Assembly: GCA_030280995.1 (NCBI GenBank)
Contig: JASXTE010000002.1
Location: 20,162,683 to 20,226,682, forward strand
Reading direction: 5' to 3'
Length of the DNA stretch: 64,000 nt
Source of the DNA: Hemileia vastatrix
Lineage: Eukaryota; Basidiomycota; Pucciniomycetes; Pucciniales; Zaghouaniaceae
In this document: positions 57,232 through 64,000 of the stretch, piece after piece
How positions within the stretch are numbered: position 1 is the stretch's first letter
Layout: each line of letters opens with the position of its first letter
Notes under the pieces: generated by a model
What the model was told of the DNA's origin: nothing
The model's database searches: none
What the model saw: only the letters and a program-made list of their open reading frames with translations
Program-made: the position numbers and the translations under genes

Positions 57232-57585
57232 GTTATTATAAATGAAGATGAAAAGGAGCAGAAACAAGCAGATGAGATAGCAAGATGAAAAGGAGCAGAA
57301 TCAAATAGATGAAATGGGGAGAAATTCTGAGCGGATAGAATGAACAGGATGGGATGAGAATGGAAGTGCGCAGCAAGGTAGAAGGCTGGGATATCCAGAA
57401 AGTTGTCCAAGATGTGGTTATGAAATATTGAGGATAAAAATGTCAGATAAGAGGTGAACATTGACACGTAAAGTGTCTAATAACCCAATTATTAGCAAAA
57501 ATAATTGCGGAAGATAATTGGGGTATGCAGATTATTTTCCGCAATTAATTTAATTGCGGATCGGTCAACATTGATACCCCCTATT

Positions 57586-57740
57586 ACTTACTTTACAATC
57601 AAATATTATATTTACAAACCCATTCTATTACTATTATTTCTACCTTATTATTTACAACAGCATGGTTCTAAGTCTTTAAAGTAATAATAATAATAATCTT
57701 CTTACCTTTTCATTGAGTAATAACATATAAAGAAATAATT
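57586..57740 (+). mobile_element. Gypsy-A-type LTR, segment 3 of 3
   Basis: ACTTACTTTACAATCAAATA continues the LTR after element 4 and matches the Gypsy-A 5' LTR at about 9900-10020 inverted. ATT at 57583-57585 and 57738-57740 are target copies. The end of the LTR lies beyond element 5, outside the window. Confidence 0.8.
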
Positions 57741-58118
57741 AGGGGGTATCAATGTTCAGGGATCCGCAATTAGGGATCAGGAATTTTTTTTCCGGGATCA
57801 GACATTATTAATTGCAGAAGATTCTTATCCACTAGCCGCGGGGCTAGTGGATAAGGATCCACAATAATGCATTATCCCGCCTCTTATACCCCAATTTCCA
57901 TTCCTAATTCCTGATCCCAAACTCATCACATCCATGATGGATTTGCAAGAAAGTCACATGACTCATAATTGCTGATGCCATCCTTAAGTCTTTCCTCACT
58001 CTATGCTACTTAATTTTGGTGGCAAACACTTAAGTTTTTTTTCTATCTACACACCCCAACTACACATTTGGCAGTGAATTCCCACTTCCCTCATCACATA
58101 ACCCTTCCACTGGCAACA

Positions 58119-59381
58119 ATGAAACACCTCTCTACTAGGAAGCTACTTCACTCAACAATGAATGCTATTACTTTTCTTTTAGTTCTTTACTATAAATCTG
58201 ACTCTGATTTGGAAGATTCTTTAGCTTATATGTGTTTTCTTTCCAAAAAGCGTTACATCATCACCAGGGGGCCAAGTCTTTATCATGATCCCCGATATGA
58301 TCTGGCCTCCATTCTCAACATTCCTCATTTAAACTTGACCCAACTTTTTAGAACTTCTCCTGATTCTTTCTTCAAACTTTATCAACTCATCTCCGATCAT
58401 CCTATCTTTCATAACAATTCCCATAACAAACAGCATAATCCTGCCATCCAACTTGCTGTTGCACTATGTCGCTTTGGCTCAAATGGAAACGGTGCTGCTG
58501 TAAGATGTTTGGATAATCTCTTTAACATAGGATATGGTACCGTGATATTATACACCAAGAGCTGTATGATTGCTATCCTTTCCCTCAAGTCTCAAACACT
58601 TGCTTGTCCAACTCCAGAACAGCGACTTGAATCCTCTCAAGTAATGCAATCTGAAGGTTTCCCTGGCTGTATAGGATTTGTTGATGGCACAACTATACCT
58701 TTGAGTCAAAAGCCTGCTCATGATGGCAACCATTATTTTGATTGCAAAAAAAGGTTTCTTCCAAATCTTCTCCAATTTCTCATCCTTCATAAACTAACTT
58801 TTTATCTTCTTTCTAGATACTCTATTGCCGTTCAACTTGTATGCAATTTCAATAAAAAATTTATTGATTTTCATAGTGGCTTCCCTGGCTCATGTCATGA
58901 CTCTTCCGTCTTCCAAAGAATGAGGATTTCTCAATCCCCTGACTCATACTTTGACGAATCTCAGTACCTCCTTGCAGACTCAGCATATGCAAGTGGAAAG
59001 TACATTATACCTGCTTTCTGTGGTGCAAATTCAGAAAATGACCCCAAAACTAAATTTAATTATCACCTTGCACAATCAAGAGTACGAATTGAACATGCTA
59101 TAGGTATTTTAAAGGGACGATTTTCTAGTCTTCGGGAGCTCAGAATCCAATTTCAAAAAAAATTGGAGATCAAAACTGCAAATCATTGGATCTTGACTTG
59201 CGTAATACTCCACAATATTCTAGCTGATTTAAAGGATGAGTGGAATGATCTTTATGAAGAAGAGGATCCTGAACCAGCACTGGCTCTCCCCTCCCTTGAA
59301 TCACAAAACATTCATTCAACCAGCATACACTCTGTCATTATGCCTATTACTCTCCAAAATTTCTCTTCACCACCCTTTTAA
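58119..59381 (+). CDS. Harbinger-type DDE transposase (element 5), intact, 399 aa if spliced
   Basis: The in-frame extension upstream begins with TTG, so I take ATG 58119. The frame is open for 420 codons. A 63-bp intron-like segment (58754-58816; GTTTCT, AACTAAC, TTTCTAG) is in phase and stop-free; splicing gives 399 aa and restores KKRYSIAVQL as in element 6. Residues (spliced): D189 in GFVDGTTIPL, D266 in LLADSAYASG, E304 in RVRIEHAIGI. QLAVALCRFGSNGNGAAVR at about 110-128 is the probable helix-turn-helix. The TET-like gene follows in the same direction 1.56 kb downstream. A few oddities (RCLDNL, FDCKKR, HSGFPG) differ from element 3 and could weaken activity. Confidence 0.88.
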   Translation: MKHLSTRKLLHSTMNAITFLLVLYYKSDSDLEDSLAYMCFLSKKRYIITRGPSLYHDPRYDLASILNIPHLNLTQLFRTSPDSFFKLYQLISDHPIFHNNSHNKQHNPAIQLAVALCRFGSNGNGAAVRCLDNLFNIGYGTVILYTKSCMIAILSLKSQTLACPTPEQRLESSQVMQSEGFPGCIGFVDGTTIPLSQKPAHDGNHYFDCKKRFLPNLLQFLILHKLTFYLLSRYSIAVQLVCNFNKKFIDFHSGFPGSCHDSSVFQRMRISQSPDSYFDESQYLLADSAYASGKYIIPAFCGANSENDPKTKFNYHLAQSRVRIEHAIGILKGRFSSLRELRIQFQKKLEIKTANHWILTCVILHNILADLKDEWNDLYEEEDPEPALALPSLESQNIHSTSIHSVIMPITLQNFSSPPF

Positions 59382-59639
59382 ATTATTTTTTTTAATCTCC
59401 AAATTTTCTCTTTGTGTACTTCATTCACTTGGTTTGGTATTTTGGTTTGTTGCATATTCATTTTTTTTTTGGAATTTACGGTGAAGATCTTTTTTTTGGA
59501 TGGCTCATTGGTTTTCTTTCACCAGCACAACATGAAATTGCATATTTTGTCAGTGATTTTTTTTTCATTCATCATTCATATCCTTTTCATCCTCTCCTCA
59601 AACATCACTCAAATATTTTTGTTACTTTTATTTTCTCAA

Positions 59640-59850
59640 CTCATCTCACCAGGTAAGTATTTTTTTTTCTTTTTTCTTGTTTTTAATTTGCTAATCATGA
59701 ATTTTTTTATTTTGGTTTTTTTTGTTTTTTGTTTTTTGTTTTTTTTTTTTTATTTTTATTTTTTTTATTTTTATTTTGTTTATTATTTTAAAATTTTTTT
59801 TTGTAAGTCCTTATTTATTTTCAAGGTTAGACTAACTTTTTTTTTTTCTC

Positions 59851-59881
<31 letters not shown>

Positions 59882-60480
59882 CTCCTTCACCCCTTTTCCT
59901 CTCTCTTTACCTGCCTCAAGTCTTTCCTTCTCCACTCTCTTTACCTTCCTCAAGACCCCCTTATTTCACCCTCCTTGCCTGTCCCGAATGCCCCCTTTCC
60001 CCCCTTCCCCTCTTTTTAGGAGCCTCATCACCCCCCTTCCCCTCTCTTTAGGCGCCTTAGCTCTCCCCCCTTCCCCCTCCTTCTTATCAAACGATTGCTA
60101 ACGATCGTTCATTAAGTAAAAGAATCACTAATGATTCATTTACTTAACAAATGATCATTAGCAATTATTTGTTTAGGAGGAGAAGGGGCTAGAGAAGGCT
60201 TAAGGGGAGTTTAAGGGGGGTTTGAAGCGGCTAAAGAGGGGAGGAAAGGAGGGGGGTTTTGGACATATAAAGAGGGGTAAAAGGGGGGGGGTTTGGGGGG
60301 GTTTTGTGGCAATTAAGGAAGGGGTTTCAGGGGGATTTTGAGACAGGCAAGGAGGGGATTTGAGGGTGGTTTTGAGGCAAGGAGGGAGGGAATTTAGAGG
60401 TGATTTCAGAGAAAGAAAGGGGGGGGGAAAGGGGACTGTAATGGGAGTTAAAGAGGGGTTACCTATTTTTTAAAAAACAT
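59640..60480. repeat. Poly-T, pyrimidine and purine tracts around a palindrome (element 5)
   Basis: T-rich at 59660-59880, then CTCTTTACCTGCCTCAAG-type pyrimidine units to 60085, then an inverted-repeat stretch (AACGATTGCTAACGATCGTT ... AATGATCATTAGCAATTATT), then purine units to 60460. The two halves resemble each other inverted, so the region could fold into a long hairpin. No gene. Confidence 0.7.
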
Positions 60481-60941
60481 ACTAAAATGTAACTTTTTTT
60501 TTTTGGCAGATTTTTAGAAAAAAAAACTATTACATTCTGTTAAGGTCTTTCCCTGTAAATTACAAAACAAAAAAGGTTTAGATATTAATTTTTAATTTTT
60601 CTTACAAATAATTTTACTGAATTAATTTTTTTTTAATTTTATTTGTTCTGATTTTTCTTTTACAGATTTTTTATTTATTTTTTATTTTTATTTTTTTATT
60701 ATTTTGACAGGATTTTTTGTGAAGGTTTTTTATAACCAAACTTCAGGTTTTCTTTTGTAATTTTTTTTTTGAAATAATTTTTACTGAAAATTTTTGAATT
60801 TTTTTTGTTTTAATTTTTTTTTAAATTTTTTAAAAGGATATTGCTTTATATTTTATTTTAAAAGATATTATTACGTGAGTTTTTTTTAAAAATATGTGTT
60901 GAATTTTTTTTTGACATTTAATTTTTTTTCAGATAAAATAA

Positions 60942-62296
60942 ATGTCTTCTTCTTCAGATTCACCCCTTACTTCTATATCATCTTCATCTTTATCCTCTTT
61001 ATCATCTTCATCTTTATCATCTCTCTCATCTTCTTCAAAATCAACTTCAATACAATCATCTTCTAAATCATCAAAAAAAATTAATGATAATCAGTCTCAT
61101 CAGAATAAAAGATATCTGAAAAAAAATTTCTTCTTCTAAATCATCCAAAAAAAAATTAAAGATAATCAGTCTTATCAGAAGAAAAGATATCTGAAAAAAA
61201 ATTCATCATCTAAATCAACAAAAAAAATTAAGGATAGTCAGTATTATTGGAAGAAAAGATATCTGAAAAAAAAAAGTTCTCTGTGAAAGTTATTTTCGTC
61301 ATATCCCAAACATTTTTTTTCATAAAACTAAAGTAGATAAAAAAATCAATATCCAAAAAAATTACCAGAAGATATCAAATATTTAACCAAATTTGGAGAT
61401 GATTGAGTTGTTGCAGTTATCAGTAATACTTTTAAGGCTCAATTCATTCGATTGTGTAAAAAATGAATCTTTTAATCAACTATCCAATCTTATCATAACT
61501 CTTTATCAACTGGCTTTGGTTCGGTTACCTATAAGGAATACGAATTTGTTGGGTGGTATCATGATTGGATTTGGTTGGAGACCAGGTTTTGTTAAAGGAT
61601 ATTCTCTTGGTATGTCTAATAATTTTTTTCCATTCTTAATATCATTTCACTTATTACATTTATATAGGCATATATTCATTGGTCAAGAATATCACTAAAG
61701 CTCAAAAAGATGAAGATTTTTGCTTATGGGACACTCTACCTTCCTTTAACTCTTTTCTTGCTCTTTGACTCAAAAAGATCTGTAATAAAGCATTTGAAAA
61801 AAATCATGAACTTGCAACCAAAGTTGGAATACCGAATTGGTGTGACTCCAAATGGGAAGATATCAGCCACGAAATTCTTTTATTTTCTAATGTTATTATC
61901 ACTCATTCTGGATTCTACAATAGGATTCATATTGATAGAAATGATGCCAATTTTCATACTTTTGGTATATTCTCATATATCAATCTGATAACTGGCAAAC
62001 CAATACCATCTCCTGCTAAAATCAAAGGACATGGTTTATATTTTCCAGACCATGGGTGCATCATTGATTTTGGTTTGGGAAATGGTATCATTGAAACTAT
62101 TTGGAATTCTTCTAAGGATAATCATCAAATGACCAAAGCTCCTCCTGTTTTGGAATCCTGTCAAGATTTAACACATTTTGGTTGCTCATTTCAAATCAGT
62201 CATAAGTTGTTTCAAAGAATCAACAAGGTAAAGAAAGAAGGTAAAGTTAATCAATTTAAAAAAACTTTATCTCGATCCAAAAAGTATGGGGATTAG
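60942..62296 (+). pseudogene. TET/JBP-like 2OG-Fe(II) dioxygenase with 5' exon (element 5)
   Basis: ATG 60942 starts a Ser-rich leader (MSSSSDSPLTSISSSS), followed by three ~68-bp basic repeats of the type KKINDNQSHQNKRYLKK (61055-61265). Frameshifts in A runs break this part. Further on: EDIKYLTKFGDD, TFKAQFIRLCKK, then NLLGGIMIGFGWRPGFVKGY. A 58-bp intron (61610-61667) joins YSLG to IYSLVKNITKAQKDEDF. The core has TGA at 61766-61768 for CGA, HxD as HID (His 61928, Asp 61934) in FYNRIHIDRNDANF, KGHGLYFPDHGC, distal His 62123 in DNHQMT and HFGCSFQISHKL, ending KKYGD. The pattern matches the Tet-like oxygenases of rust fungi as I recall them; such enzymes oxidise modified bases in DNA. The His-rich ITHSGFYN and the basic repeats could help bind DNA. 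Other HxD oxygenases are possible. Damaged in at least three places. Confidence 0.68.
61610..61667 (+). other. Intron of the TET-like gene (element 5)
   Basis: 58 bp, GTATGT donor and TTTATATAG acceptor. Splicing makes GYSLG-IYSLVKN continuous. Elements 1, 2 and 4 keep the acceptor but have lost the exon before it. Confidence 0.7.
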
Positions 62297-62384
62297 AGTT
62301 GTCATCGAAAATTATATATTTTTTCATAAATTTTTAATAAATATTTTGTTATATATCAATTTTCTCAAGTAAAGTGATGAGCCA

Positions 62385-62594
62385 ATGACCTTTGGTTGTA
62401 TAACAGGTAATAATGATAACATTTATTTGTTTCATGGGGTTCCTCTAGCCTATACCTGTGAAAAGTCCCAAACTTTTGTTTCTAGATTTGATCTGCATTT
62501 TGGCTTGAGGAATTGTCATTACTTTAAACTAGGGAAATTGATATATATTAGATATTTATTTAATAATTTATGTAATTATATTAAATTTAGATGA
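62385..62594 (+). other. Conserved downstream block (element 5)
   Basis: 69 codons with GNNDNIYLFHGVPLAYTCEK; frame kept in four copies despite substitutions. Function unknown; it may not be translated. Confidence 0.35.
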
Positions 62595-63015
62595 CTTCCA
62601 CCCCTTACTTCAATAGAATGCAGGGGGGGGGTATTGCAAAATTTTCAAATCTGAAATGTGAAATTAATGTCTTAGAAAAATTTTGGTGATACCCACCCCT
62701 TGCTTCAACAAAATGCAGGGGAGATTATTTCCAATTTTTTAAAACAGATATAGAATTTTTTTGAATTGTAAATATTTTGGTGAAATTTTTTTGGTGATAC
62801 CCGTCCCTTACTTCAATAAAATCCATGGGGGGTTTTGCCAAAATTTCTTATAAGACTTGTGAAATTCTTGACATGTAAGAATTTTGGAGATACCAGTAAA
62901 ATGAAGGAGGTAGTAAAGCCAAAGTTTCATATAAGACTTTCAAGATTCATGACATGAAAGAATTTTGGTGATACCCACCCCTTACTTCAAAAAAATCCAG
63001 GGGTGGGGGATTGTC
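62590..63015. terminator. AATAAA-bearing repeats between convergent genes (element 5)
   Basis: Same five-unit array as in element 4, slightly diverged (first units CTTACTTCAATAGAATGC and CTTGCTTCAACAAAATGC have lost AATAAA). Confidence 0.55.
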
Positions 63016-63179
63016 AAATTTTAAAAGGAGACATGAATTTTTTTTTAAAAAAAAGAATATTTAACATTAAAAAAAAAAATTCAAGTAATGATTGATAGAG
63101 TAATGAAATACAGGAAATTATTGTAAATTTTATGTACAAATAAATATGAACAGTCGAAGTGTGAGAGGAATAAAACAAA

Positions 63180-64000
63180 CTAGTCATCCAACAATTTCTT
63201 TAAACTTTCAATTTCCTCAATAGATTTATTAGCTTTGACACATTCTATCAAGAAATCTTTCTTTTTGGAATTTTCTATATGATCAAACTAATATTTCATC
63301 TGCTCTAATAGGTTTTGATGTTCAAGTGTTTTCTCCTCTTTTTTTGATTTTTCAATACTTAGAGTTAACTCAAATTTCTTCTCCTACAAATCTTGGGCCC
63401 GACCATCCTTCTGTAAAGAGAGCTCGTACTTCCTCTCCTCCAAATCTTGGGCCCGATAATCCTTCCGTAAAGAGAGCTTGTTTTTCCTCTCTTCAAAATC
63501 TTGTAGCCTATCATCCCTCCTTAAAGAGAGCTCATATTTCTTCTTTTCAAAGCTTAGAGTCTCTTTAGAAATTTCTACTTGTTATAGAGTGATAATAAAA
63601 ATTTATATAAAGTGGAAGAAAAGTAGAGTAAAGTAATAAGAGGTATGGTATCACTTACCAGCATCACATTTCTCTAAAAATTGTTCCATAGACAAAAAAG
63701 GGGTTTGTGATGAAGTATCAATTTTTCCTCTTCTTTGTGAGTGGAAATTTAGACTACATGAAGCCCTACGCTTCTTGTTCAAGGTCATATTTTCCTCATC
63801 ATTGTCACTACCTTCAGACTCAGTTGATTGAGGATCCTGGGTTTGTTTGTCAGCCTTTTAAGAAATAAGAAAAAGATAAGTAAATAAAAAATAGAAATGG
63901 TAAGATAAAAGAAAAAGAAAAAAAGACCTGAGTTAGATTTGGTTGTGTTAAATCACCAATAGGATCTACAGAAAAGCTATCTAGATTTGTCTCATTCAAA
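63180..64000 (-). pseudogene. Myb/SANT-like gene, 3' part (element 5)
   Basis: Exon 3 (63583-63180), exon 2 (63854-63659) and the end of exon 1 (64000-63928) are seen. Stops in exon 3: TAG in DLQD-type repeat 3 (QDL-stop-EKKFEL) and in KY-stop-FDH. The intron 2 acceptor is CTCTAT instead of CTCTAG. At least three coiled-coil repeats are present, plus KKKDFLIECVKANKSIEEIE. The DNA-binding domain lies outside the window. Confidence 0.8.

Larger units (their letters stand above)
51501..57582 (+). mobile_element. Element 4: three-gene Harbinger-type transposon (family 2), 6082 bp
   Basis: Left end AGGGGGTATCAATGTTCAGG, right end inverted AGGGGGTATCAATGTTGACC; ATT at 51498-51500 and 57583-57585. 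Contents in order: transposase (+), TTAGGG-type repeats, TET-like dioxygenase (+), 69-codon block, AATAAA repeats, Myb-like gene (-). The left subterminal region has the palindrome CACTAGCCCCAGGGCTAGTG, the right one CCGCAATTAATTTAATTGCGG. All three genes carry stops, but the layout is complete, making it the best archetype in the window. Confidence 0.93.
57741..64000 (+). mobile_element. Element 5: three-gene Harbinger-type transposon (family 2), runs off the window
   Basis: Starts AGGGGGTATCAATGTTCAGG after ATT. Order: intact transposase (+), simple repeats and polypurine/polypyrimidine block, TET-like gene with 5' exon (+), 69-codon block, AATAAA repeats, Myb-like gene (-). The right TIR is outside the window. 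It is the only copy with dioxygenase 5' coding sequence. Confidence 0.9.

Noticed and set aside
59412..60101. A hydrophobic 229-codon frame downstream of the element 5 transposase
   Set aside because: It runs through poly-T and pyrimidine repeats and is not kept in other copies.

Overview
The window looks like a stretch of repeat-gorged, AT-rich fungal nuclear genome. Short GT-AG introns with CTAAC-like branch sites, LTR retrotransposons, and DNA transposons with Myb-like and 2OG-Fe(II) oxygenase genes of the type I associate with rust fungi (Pucciniales) all point that way. The species is not determined; a rust is an inference. No rRNA, tRNA, CRISPR or bacterial-type gene organisation was seen. 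Nearly everything is transposon sequence, much of it nested, and only one probable host gene was found (36012-37818).

Layout. 1-10562: a decayed Ty3/Gypsy element on the minus strand (Gypsy-A), cut by one solo LTR in its 3' LTR and by another inside its reverse transcriptase. 10563-12842: 2.3 kb of A-rich simple sequence with two seven-base arrays. 12846-16719: a rearranged, dead Harbinger-type element carrying a CACTA-like MITE and a solo LTR. 16720-21310: a 5'-truncated chromovirus (Gypsy-B). 21377-23387: two solo LTRs almost back to back. 23388-27500: non-coding sequence with two MITEs and a polypurine tract. 27506-34985: two near-identical Harbinger-type elements, one inserted in the other in opposite orientation. 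34989-39754: a low-transposon island with the candidate secreted-protein gene. 39755-41580: a Gypsy-C 5' fragment. 42056-64000: a Gypsy-A-type LTR split by three successive Harbinger-type elements (3, 4 and 5), of which element 3 also holds a further element (6).

The most interesting system is this Harbinger-type family. Its complete plan, best seen at 51501-57582 and 57741-64000, is: TIR, a DDE transposase on one strand, a TET/JBP-like 2OG-Fe(II) dioxygenase in the same direction, a block of 88-98 bp AATAAA-bearing repeats, a convergent Myb/SANT-like gene with an 18-residue coiled-coil repeat, TIR. Target duplications are ATT/AAT. Transposase plus Myb-like protein is the normal Harbinger pair; the dioxygenase is an extra third gene and could act on DNA methylation at the element or its target. 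Five of the nonsense codons found in these copies are CGA-to-TGA changes, the footprint expected of CpG methylation and deamination. Two TIR families exist: family 1 (GGGGGTGTCAGTTCTGG) and family 2 (GGGGGTATCAATGTT). Elements 1 and 2 look like family 1 ends grafted onto a family 2 dioxygenase cassette.

Three transposase genes look intact (45556-46815, 49707-50966, 58119-59381), so trans-mobilisation is conceivable. Every dioxygenase copy in the window is damaged.
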